Source: Bolinopsis microptera (lineage: Eukaryota > Ctenophora > Tentaculata > Lobata > Bolinopsidae). From it: a stretch of 64,000 nt of DNA. Below, in pieces: positions 39,216 to 49,151 of this stretch (positions are counted from its first letter, which is position 1; every line of letters starts with the position of its first letter). The position numbers and the translations under genes are program-made. Below the pieces are notes generated by a model, which did not search any database, had not been told where the DNA came from, and saw only the letters and a program-made list of their open reading frames with translations. Location of the stretch: positions 10,629,453-10,693,452 of the forward strand of contig NC_087084.1 of NCBI RefSeq assembly GCF_026151205.1, written 5' to 3'.

Positions 39216-40263
39216 AGGTGATAACACTGATAACACACAGTTTCTGTTGGGACTGGTAGCCAACACTCTACACTACAAAAGACTGTTCCAATTCCATTAA
39301 TATTATTAATATAATATCTCCCATTTATATATCTAACTGCTTAGTTAGTACCATTGTGCGACACAGCAACCAACCACGGACGCTACCAACACCACGTGAT
39401 ACCACGTGACCAGAGCTCGTCAACTAATGTTCAGATCGTGCCCCACAAATGACGTCTGAGCGTCTGACCAACTCTTATCAGACGTTATCATTAGACTTAT
39501 CAGTACATTGGGGGAGACCACACCTTTGTTCACACATTTGATATTCTGGGACTTGATGTTGATTCACGTCATTCTGCAGCAAAAGGTCCAATTCTTGCTA
39601 CATGCTCTTCATGGTTAGCCTAAATCAGCTTATAGCGCAAACCAGCTTACACCGTTAAGCCCAAACCAGCTCACGCCGTTTCTTTAACGGTTTATTGATT
39701 TAAATAGTCACCCAATATATTGGGCAGTCGTTCTTAGCAACAGTTTTTACTCAGTCTCTAACATTTTCAAGTTAAGATTCAATACCAATATAAACTTTTG
39801 ATTAGAATAACTACAAAAACAACATCAACAACGTGAAGACATAAAATAAAATTGTTACTGATACTGCTATGTGTAGCCTTTGTCACACATATTTAGGAAC
39901 TATACCTCATATTTATCTTTATTGTAGTCACACAAATAGTGCTCATCGCTTGAGGACTTTATCAAAAGGAAAGTCGATAGCAATTACAAAGACCCTACTA
40001 ATATCAATTTTACTAGAATCTTGCTGATTCACGTCATTATGCAGCAAAAGGTCCAATTCTTGCCACATGCTATTTGTCTTATACCTAGTTTGGCACCATG
40101 ATAATGTTATTTGACCAAATATAGTATGTCATATACAATTAATAACCAATAATGAATAAATTCATCATTATTGAATTTCACCAATCCTTGCAGAGCAATT
40201 TTACAGTTTCTGGTAATTTTACCCCGGGTGTGGTCCCAGTATTTTACTCCAAGCGTATCAATG

Positions 40264-40645
40264 TTAGGTAAACAGTTGCTAGGTAAACAGTTGCTAGACA
40301 AACGGTTGCTAGGCAAGCGGTTGCTAGGCAAGCGGTTGCTAGGCAAGCGGTTGCTAGGCAAGCCGTTGCTAGGCAAGCGGTTGCCAGGCAACTATGTAAT
40401 TACTAAATCAATGGTTGCTGTTGTAAGGCAATTGGTGTTTAAGTGACTCTTTGCTAGGAACACGTTACTAAGTAACTAGATACTAAGTAACTAGCTACTA
40501 AGTAACTAGTTACTAAGTAACTAGTTACTAAGTAACTAGTTGCTAATTACTTTGTTAATAAGTAACTAGTTGCTAAGTAACTAGTTACTAAGTAACTAGT
40601 TGCTAAGTAACTAGTTACTAAGTAACTAGTTACTAAGTAAAACTA
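40264..40645. repeat. Two adjacent 15-bp satellites
   Basis: At 40264-40395 the unit is GGTTGCTAGGCAAGC (about nine copies). At 40466-40641 the unit is TACTAAGTAACTAGT (about twelve copies). The two are related through GTTGCTAGG/GTTACTAAG. From 39216 to 42380 no gene is otherwise supported. Confidence 0.9.
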
Positions 40646-41059
40646 AGTCACTAAAACTAAGTCAGCGAGATGGCCTGATATTGTATTATATTGTATTTAT
40701 TTCTGCTTGTGACCGTTTTATACCGATATGATTGGTCACTTGTGTGGAGTGGGCCTTGATTTAAATTTCATCAGAGGACCATTTTATAGTTACGTTTATT
40801 TGTCACAAGCTGAGACATATTACATATATGATATATATAATATGCTTTATCAGCCGATTAAAATGGTCGGTCAAATGTTGAAAATTTGATTAATTAATAC
40901 ATATTTAGTCGACATCATCTATGTATTCTTTTAGGTTTGCTTTTTAGGTAGTACTGTTGTACTGTTGTAGTGTGAATTAGAAAATCTATAACTTGTTTTG
41001 TTCTAATTTATCGTATAATTCATCAAATCTTAAAGTAAGTTTGAGTGACGAGGGTGGCC

Positions 41060-41260
41060 CACCTGTGTTCATACACGTTAAATTAAGTTTTTACGGTTAG
41101 ATTAAAGGTACAAACGGTTGTACCTGAACCCTAACCGTAATCATGACACTAACGGTAACCCTATTCGTAACCCTAATCAGTAAAATTTTGCGTTTAATCA
41201 GCGTCCAAAAATACATCGATTTGTAGATTACATTTTTACCCTCAGGGACCCTTTCCAAAC
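41060..41260 (-). mobile_element. Orphan copy of the Penelope unit 5' flank
   Basis: On the minus strand, ATGTATTTTTGGACGCTGAT matches 45568-45590 in the left flank of the Penelope unit. Degenerate TTAGGG-like repeats follow in both places. No reverse-transcriptase frame is present. Confidence 0.6.
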
Positions 41261-42380
41261 AAATGAACGTATATTCACCTACACAGAGTGGTCCAATTCT
41301 AATCTCCACCGTTGACGAGGAAAGTTGTACCACCCTTATGTCAACTATTATTATATCCAGACATTGAGTCTATTTAATAATATTGAAGATTTTATTTATT
41401 ATTACGATAACGAACTTGTCTTGCTTTCAGCTTTGTCTGGAGTATGTTGTGTATATTAATATAATATGTCGGAGCATAAGTCATTAACAGTCATGGGTTG
41501 TGAAAGAAATGGATATGCTCATCTTATCGGTTATTAATCATAGTTATACATGCTCAGGAACATGGGTAGCAACTACTATTGGCATGAACATTTCCACTGT
41601 TCTTTGGTCCTGTTCATACCACCTCATTGCTTATCTTATCTTAAAGATATGCTTATCTTATTAGTTAAAGATATGCTCATCTTTTCAGTCAATAGTTATA
41701 GTTTTGTATGCTCATTGCTCAGGAACATCGATAGCAATAACTATAATTGGTAATGGTATAGTCATGAACAATGAACATTACCGTAATGGTATAGTCATGA
41801 ACAATGAACATTACCACTGTTCTTCGATCATATCCATGTCATCTGATCATGGTTTCTGATCAATGTACTGCACTTGATGGAATATTGATCAGCACATATT
41901 ATTCTTAGTCCACAGTCGTACTGGACAATTTATCAGATCGCTTACCATATTTTATTATCATAATGAACTAGAGATATGATCTGCACGCATATCTTGATAT
42001 CTAGTTAGCTGTACACATTGTTAACGACCCTTCTTTGTGCGTCCACTTCTTTGTTCGTCCCTACCCCAACTGTGAGCAGTTAGGGTACAAGGAGCTATAA
42101 AGCACAGTACTGATTATAGCCCCACCGCCAGCAGACCACAGTAACATGACTATTTTTCATGTTTTCGTACAAGAAATAAATCCTTGTGTTTGAGCATGCA
42201 GTTATATTTACTCACTAATTAGTCGCAGTAATTAAATTATGCTTATTTTGATACTTTTATGTCGCTGAATTTTATGATAAACTTTGTCCGATATAAGTAT
42301 TACAAATTTAAGGGCTACAACACCCCCCCCCCGTCTACCGATGTTACCAGGATATTAACACCCCTACCCAGATCGTAGCT

Positions 42381-44038
42381 ATGAACGAAGTGACGGAGCC
42401 CCTCTCGGGAGGACTCTCCGCTACGAACACGACCCCCGCCTTGGTGACCTTCACCTCTCGTAAACCTCCCCCCGAACTACCGGACAACTTTCTCTGGAAG
42501 GACGGACCTTCTTATCTGCTGGGGGTGGTTACCGGGGTTATGACTCTTCTTATGGTCAGTTCGGGTGTTTTAATGAGGCATTGATTAGTGATTATCCTCC
42601 AATTATTAAGAAAAAAACAGTTTCAAGGAAAAGATTATTAAAGGAAACAATAATTTCAAGTATCAAATGATCTGTTCATGTCTGTTTATATATGAGGTAA
42701 ACATTTAGTAAGCATATATTTTAGCGTTTATCCCTTAACTCTCAACTTGACCAATGAAAGATTATCGAATTTAGTTAGATCGTTAGCTTTTAGAGGTCGA
42801 GTGAATTTAGTTTAACATTAAGATCTCACGTGCTATATTATTTTCACATTAAGATCACGTGTTCAGATAGTTGGAAACGTGTTGGTCCTAAGTGCTCTGT
42901 GTCTCAGAAAGAGTGTTAGATCTCCCTCAAATCTCATTATAGGTGAGTTCAACTTTTAATTGATGGGACCGATTATAACCGTGTTATTAATGGATTGCTC
43001 CAATGATTTATCTTCACCATTTTTATTGATTTGCTTAATCCCAGCAGTATCTCACTCTATTTCCCCACTATTTCTCCACTATTTCTCCACTATTTCTCCA
43101 CTATTCTTCCTCAGGAGCCACCTCCCTGAACGACCTCCTGACTGCTTTACTGTACTTAGTGTTTGTGTGTGTCTCTTGCTTTACTAATACCTGGATTGGG
43201 GGCGAGCTCGGGTTGTGGTGTCAATTCTCAGCTACCTTCGCTCTAATCTCCATGAAGGTAAATAACTTAACTTAGTATTCAGTTACCAGCTTAAACCAGT
43301 TACCTAGTAACAAGTTACATAGTAACCAGTTAGCAGTAAACTCGAGTGTCAAGGCCAGTAACTAGCACGTAGGAACAAGCCACTGGCTAGAAACCAGTTA
43401 TTTACCAAGCATTAAACAATCTAAAAGCCAGCTATCCTACCAGGTAACGTTTATGAACATATCAATGATAGCAGTGGAGCGTCTACTCTCTATTAGACTG
43501 CCACTCTACTACCGACGTCTCTGTTCCAGTAAGAGAGTCCTGGTTGCTATAGCAGCCGCCTGGTTCCTAGTTTACTTATCTGGAATCCTTCTGATCTACC
43601 TTCAGAACTATGGTGTTAGTATTCTTATGCGTTTAGTTTTTCTCAATATTGTTATTTCTACATCAGTTTCAATTCATATCATATAATCTCTTGTACGGTC
43701 AAATAATTATCAGAACGATTTGAAGATGGTCAATCAAAGCCACAAAAATTTAACCGAATCTTTATTTATGTGTATCTCAATCTGAATAAGAACTGTTCAT
43801 TTCTCGATCTTGAAGAAAAAATTGTAGTGCAGTGAACCAAGTTAGCAAGATTTCCCGCCCAATTGCCCCATTGTAACATCTTCCCTCAGGAGGGGTTTTT
43901 TCGGTACTCTCGTCACTACAAGCAGTGTGTGATATACTGGGACCAATCAGCAGACGATACGTCCGCTAGCCAAGTGTACTCTACATTCGAGCTGTCCTTC
44001 AATGTTACTCTCTTCGCCATTATGCTCACGTGCAACGG
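42381..44038 (+). CDS. Rhodopsin-type GPCR, TM1 to TM5 only (partial)
   Basis: Exons: 42381-42577, 42908-42942, 43115-43257, 43444-43614 and 43890-44038, about 231 residues. TM1 is YLLGVVTGVMTLLMV. The intracellular loop KSVRSPSNLII leads into TM2, NDLLTALLYLVFVCV. WCQF carries the TM3 cysteine. ERLLSI stands in place of E/DRY. TM4 is VLVAIAAAWFLVYLSGI. The second extracellular loop has KQCVIYW, the expected partner cysteine. TM5 is FNVTLFAIML. The N-terminus has an NTT glycosylation site. The exon 1 donor is uncertain: phase requires AG|GC at 42578, a rare GC-AG intron. Exon 5 ends in phase 2 at GTAATT, but no TM6 or TM7 exon is seen before 45.5 kb. The gene is therefore truncated, disrupted, or continues where I failed to see it. 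The ligand cannot be inferred. Confidence 0.65.
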
Positions 44039-44208
44039 GTAATTAATTTCACAGTTTTAATTTTAACAGTGTAACCAAACTGCATTATTTGATATTCATA
44101 TGGTTTACAGCTTCAATAATAGTGCTGGCAAGCACGACTGTCAGCCTTTATTCCCCTTTACATTTTTATTTTAGTATTATACTGTAACTACTCATTTTAT
44201 GATTCCGT

Positions 44209-44372
44209 CGCCAAATTTGAAATCGTGGATGGGAAAAGCGACCGACGGTATAATTTTGTGTTTGGGTACGATAACGGTAATTTAAATTGATATTATTTCC
44301 ATTTGTTTTGAAAAAGGAGACAGTGGCGACGGTTCACTCTACCCAAATTTGAGTTTTAGTTAAAAATGTGAA
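44209..44372. mobile_element. Diverged half-copy of the foldback MITE
   Basis: AAAAGCGACCGACGG, GGTTCACTCTACCCA and the intervening order match the right arm of the MITE at 31725-31877 with many substitutions. Only one arm is present. It lies after the last visible GPCR exon. 44373-45498 holds diverged AT-rich repeats around AAACTCACTGTAACACA (44715 and 44967) and no gene. Confidence 0.6.
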
Positions 44373-45507
44373 CTAAACTAATTAAATAACTTATATGTAA
44401 CGTTCTTTAGATCAAGTTTAACTGTTAATACTATCAATATCATATTATAGCATGAAGTGTCGTATTCGCTGGTCACGATGGAAGCGACCTGTTTATATAC
44501 ATAGAATTATTATAAGTTAAATTAACCGAATGGAAAGTGCAGACAAGGAGACTTAAAACTCACATTGAAAAAAATCAAACAGAAATAATTGAACAATATT
44601 CAAACTTTTAAAAGTAATCTACCACCTAAATGTTGATTAACTATCGAATGAACTCCGTAATTAAATACAAAATCAATCTTACAGTTTGATCAAAGAACAC
44701 TGAACAATATCGATAAACTCACTGTAACACAGAAACGTAATATTACTCGACAACTCTGTTTTTCCGATTTTACATAGTACTATTATCATAGTAGTGCTAA
44801 AAAATAATTTTTTTGATAAGAACACTTTGTGTATCTTTTTTCTTTTTTTGTAATAATTCATATCATCAATAATCAAATAACCATCAATATTCTCAACGAA
44901 AATAAATGTTGAAAGTGGCCACCAGCAAATATGTGAACGATCAAATCAAATGAAATTCATTAAAAAACTCACTGTAACACAAAATCAAACTTAAATTGGA
45001 ATAATACAACTTTTTTTCCGATTTTACTAATTCCGATTTTTACTAATACTAATAATAGTGTTAAAATTAAATGAAATGAAAACAAAGAATAGTTTAAAAT
45101 ATGAAAGTTGCATGTTTCTTTCACTGAAAGTTTCAGTAATCCTTATTATCAATAATCGAACATTCAAGTAGGTACTCAGGTAGCCATCATGACCAAAGTC
45201 AATGCTTCCTTTCTTGCCATTACCATTATTATCGGTAATCAAACAATCAATCGTTATTGCTAACAGATATTTAGCAGTTTTTAAACTATTTAATCTCGAA
45301 TAATGATGGTTCGCCGTCAAACTTTTGCTTATAATCAGTCGATTCAGTTCCAAACAAATTTAATAAGATAATTTGTAACTTGAAAATATTTTGAATACTT
45401 TGAATATTGAAATTGTTTCACAAATTGTTTGAATATTCTGGTTCAAACCAAGTTTGAGCTTTAGTGTTCTTGACGATATTATATCGTAATCTAAGGCAGA
45501 CTAATCC

Positions 45508-48500
45508 CGCTCCTACTAAATCGCTCGCCCAAATTTTAAGAAAATTCTTATGAAATTGATCGAAATCGGTGTATTTTTGGACGCTGATTCCGAATCACGA
45601 ATGACGTAGGGTAAAAATTCTTCCCTGGAGAGTTATGGGCAAAAAACCGTTTTGGTCACGTGACAGGCCAGTAAAATTCATGAATTCGATCGTTTAGGGC
45701 TCGGGTTATGGTTAGGTTTGAGATAAGGGTTATGGATAGCTTCGGGGTTATTATATATTATATAATATCAGAGTAATGATCCAGAATCTCTTGAAACTTT
45801 TAAAATAGTACCATGTGATAGAAAATCATGCGTTACATGCTTAAACCGCCTTTCCTTCGACAACTTCTACACTAATTGCACTACAAACTCTACTTTCCTC
45901 ATTAACTTTAACGGATCATGTCAAACGAAGAATTGCATCTACTTGATAAAATGCTTGCATAAAGATTGTAAATATCAATACATTGGGCACACGATCAATT
46001 CAATTGCTTCTAGAATAAGCCAACATAAATCTACTATAAAACTTGGTGGAGGCTGCAAAATACTTCGTGATCACTTCACTAAAATTCATAGCACTGAAAA
46101 CATGGCTATCATGCCGATTAAACTCTTACCTAATAATACTACATTGAAAGAAAGAGAAGATATTGAAGAAGCTTGTATGTTGCAGTTAAATACAGTTTTC
46201 CCATATGGTCTCAACGTTCGTGTTAAAAAGAAGAACATACTAGATGCCTGCAATATTGTGATGAACTCCAAAACAACGATTTATAGTCAGTTCGATATAG
46301 TTAAAATAAATAGACATTCACGTGGAGGTAGATTCATTAGTAATATAGTAAGTGAAAGACAAGAATTTGATATCGATGTATTTTATGAAGATTTGCTGGA
46401 TGATGATAAAACGATTGATATGCATGATATTCGTACTAATCTATGTAATCTTAAAAAGAAACAACTTAAGTTAGTATATATTAAAGCTATATCTTATATT
46501 AATAATTTTAATAGTAGTATAACGACATGTAGATTTCATAAAATTCTTTTAGTTAAAGATTTATCATGGTTTTACCTTACAAGAATGGGTTTAGCGTGTA
46601 AGAATAATAGTAAATCAAATTCTTTTATTGTAGTTAATTATGTTAATAAATTTGTCGAGTATATTGATTTTCGAAAGATATTTAAAATGGAACAAGTTAC
46701 CAAAGCTGCACCATTCAAGTCAAAGTATCATCAGCAACCTACATTGTCCTACAAATACCCTCCAACAATCAGATCTAAAGTACTTAACTACAAAAAAGTA
46801 TATAATGAAGCTAACATTGACTCAGAAACATTGAAATGTAATTGTGTATCAAGTCGTTATACAGACCCTACTCATAAACATGTCATTACAGGAGAGCTAT
46901 CAATGATCAGTAATGATAAACTTCGTAATCTCCTAATGAAAGGATTAAATTATAGAGACCAAGCTAAACCATGTACTGAAAAAGCTTTAAAATCAGTAAA
47001 GACGGCACTCAAAAGCTATTGCGATAAATTGTCTAATTTATGGCATAAACCTATAGAAGAGTTTCAAGAGTGGAAAACACTAATCATAGAGCAAGTGAAA
47101 ATTCAACTGCAAGGAGCTAAACCATATCCCTATTATTCAGTATTGTCAGATGTTGGTGTCTTAGCAGATTTAGATGAGCTTCATAAAGATTTTGTATTGG
47201 TTCCTACCGACAAAGCCAAAAATAATATTACTATTGTTTGTAAAAAGTTCTATATTAGTATGATTGAAAAGGAATTATCATCGAATACATTTACTAAAGT
47301 TAATCGTTCAGAAGATGATATAATTAATGAGCATAAAGCATTCTTACTTAAAAATCGTATTAAATTTGATGAAGATAATAGTAAATTACCTTATTTATAT
47401 ATTACACCAAAACAGCATAAAAAGCCAGTCGGAGTTAGATATATAACGTCTGGTAGTGGAAGTAGTTTACAACAATTATCAGTCTATCTTAGCATTTGTA
47501 TTAAATCTATGCTTCACTCAGCTAAAAATAAATCTATATATGATAATAAATTTCACGTTAGAAATGATTATTTTGTTATTGATAATAATGAACCTATCTT
47601 AGATTTTCTTAGTAATGATAATACCCAGAAGGGTTTAAAGTCTGTCAGTACATATGATTTTTCAACTTTATATACATCTATTCCTCATATTCAATTGAAG
47701 GATAATCTTCGTATGTTTGTAGAAAGAGTATTTGATTTTAAAGATAAGTCTTATATTATTCCTAATCTTTATACTAAGAAGGCCTATTTCTCTGACAATG
47801 TTAGTAAAAATAAAGTTCAGTTTTCTAAAGATACACTTTTGGAATGTCTTAATTATTTGATTGATAATTCTTATGTTACTTATCAGGGTCAAATTTATAG
47901 ACAAGTTATTGGAATACCAATGGGTACCAATGCAGCACCACAAATAGCTAATGTTTATTTACATGTTTACGAATATAAATATATTAAACTTTTGATAGAA
48001 AAAGGGGATACAGAAAATTTAAAAAGATTAAAAGACACATTTCGTTATCAAGATGATTTGATAGTTTTTAATGATTTCAATTTATTACAGAATGTATTAG
48101 AAGATATTTATCCTAAGGAAATGATAGTAAATAATACTAATATTTCGGCTCGTAAATGTTGCTATCTAGACTTAAACATTAGTATTTATCAAGGGAAGTT
48201 TAGAGTGACATTATATGATAAAAGAAAAGATTATAATTTTAAAGTTATATCTTATCCGTTTTTGGATGGAAACGTTCCAAATAATTTGTCTTATGGAATA
48301 TTTATTTCTCAATTAGTACGATTAGCCAGAATTAATTCGACACTTAAGGGTTTTAAAAATTGTGTTACCGAACTTTTAGGTAAATTGGTTGCACAAGGAT
48401 TTAAGTTAGCTGCATTGCGCAACAAGTTTGTCAAGTTTTATAAATCAAGATTAAATATTTGGGGTAAATATGGTAGTGATATTTATGATGAATTTATTGA

Positions 48501-49132
48501 AATGTTTCAATCACCTAATATTATTTTGTAATTTGTATCGACATATATCGTTTTTCAGTTATGTAAGTTACCTAATATCTATTAATTATTCTAGTATTTG
48601 TGATTAATTTGTATTGATTTATTATTTGTGACTTATAAATTAGTAACAATTATATTACCGTCTAAAAAAATTTTTGTCGAAAATTTATTTTAGTCTAAAA
48701 AAATTTTTGTCAAAAAATTTATTTTATGAAGGAGTAAGTTGTCAAAAGATGCGCATTTGTATATTCATTTATTGCTTGTTTAATTTGTTTTTTGTGTTTA
48801 ATTTACGATTATTTGTGTTTGAGATTCTGTGATTAAATTTATTTTGTTGATTGTAATGTTGTGATATTGCATAATTTATTGTAAATGTAGCATATGTTTC
48901 AGAAAATTATGTAATGTAATGCGATGGAAGTTCTTTAAGCTGGCAATTCCAGTCCAAACCCTGGAAACATGACATAAAAGATTCGATTTTACTTCTTTGA
49001 ATGAAAAGCACTAATATATATGGTTAGGGTTAGGGTTGGGATTAGGGTTTATGTAAAACCGTTTTGTACGGCTGCAAAACCATAAAAACCAAAGTCACGT
49101 GAAATTTTTGGGCGAGCGAATTAGTAAGAGCC
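45508..49132. mobile_element. TIR-bounded unit carrying a Penelope-like element
   Basis: Left end CGCTCCTACTAAATCGCTCG (45508 on) and the right end, read inverted from 49132, agree at 23 of the first 26 bases. Both are flanked outside by the direct repeat GACTAATCC (45499-45507 and 49133-49141). Inside are degenerate TTAGGG-like strings on both sides and the reverse-transcriptase frame. A 9-bp duplication and inverted ends suggest cut-and-paste insertion, for example Mutator-like, but inverted terminal copies are also known for Penelope elements. No transposase is present. Confidence 0.75.
45766..48531 (+). CDS. Penelope-like reverse transcriptase with N-terminal GIY-YIG (Naiad-like)
   Basis: The frame is open from 45766 with no in-frame ATG before about residue 113, so the 5' end is truncated or starts elsewhere; about 921 codons are open. 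It opens with a CDRKSCVTC cluster, then CIYLIKCLHKDC and YQYIGHT, which form the GIY and YIG motifs, followed by R and H of the nuclease. A CNC...HKHVITGEL segment precedes the polymerase. RT motifs are TYDFSTLYTSIP (motif A Asp), IGIPMGTNAAPQIANVYL (B) and RYQDDLIVF (C). Classical Penelope proteins carry GIY-YIG at the C-terminus; the reverse order defines the Chlamys/Naiad clade. No in-frame TGA occurs, although some Naiads are selenoproteins. The catalytic residues look intact. Confidence 0.85.
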   Translation, partial: YQSNDPESLETFKIVPCDRKSCVTCLNRLSFDNFYTNCTTNSTFLINFNGSCQTKNCIYLIKCLHKDCKYQYIGHTINSIASRISQHKSTIKLGGGCKILRDHFTKIHSTENMAIMPIKLLPNNTTLKEREDIEEACMLQLNTVFPYGLNVRVKKKNILDACNIVMNSKTTIYSQFDIVKINRHSRGGRFISNIVSERQEFDIDVFYEDLLDDDKTIDMHDIRTNLCNLKKKQLKLVYIKAISYINNFNSSITTCRFHKILLVKDLSWFYLTRMGLACKNNSKSNSFIVVNYVNKFVEYIDFRKIFKMEQVTKAAPFKSKYHQQPTLSYKYPPTIRSKVLNYKKVYNEANIDSETLKCNCVSSRYTDPTHKHVITGELSMISNDKLRNLLMKGLNYRDQAKPCTEKALKSVKTALKSYCDKLSNLWHKPIEEFQEWKTLIIEQVKIQLQGAKPYPYYSVLSDVGVLADLDELHKDFVLVPTDKAKNNITIVCKKFYISMIEKELSSNTFTKVNRSEDDIINEHKAFLLKNRIKFDEDNSKLPYLYITPKQHKKPVGVRYITSGSGSSLQQLSVYLSICIKSMLHSAKNKSIYDNKFHVRNDYFVIDNNEPILDFLSNDNTQKGLKSVSTYDFSTLYTSIPHIQLKDNLRMFVERVFDFKDKSYIIPNLYTKKAYFSDNVSKNKVQFSKDTLLECLNYLIDNSYVTYQGQIYRQVIGIPMGTNAAPQIANVYLHVYEYKYIKLLIEKGDTENLKRLKDTFRYQDDLIVFNDFNLLQNVLEDIYPKEMIVNNTNISARKCCYLDLNISIYQGKFRVTLYDKRKDYNFKVISYPFLDGNVPNNLSYGIFISQLVRLARINSTLKGFKNCVTELLGKLVAQGFKLAALRNKFVKFYKSRLNIWGKYGSDIYDEFIEMFQSPNIIL

Positions 49133-49151
49133 GACTAATCCTGATCATTAC

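Noticed and set aside
45763-48531. Selenocysteine TGA codons in the Penelope-like frame
   Set aside because: Some Naiads use them, but this frame contains no in-frame TGA.
49018-49052. True telomere or chromosome end
   Set aside because: The TTAGGG-like string is short and degenerate and is followed by a gene, so it is interstitial.
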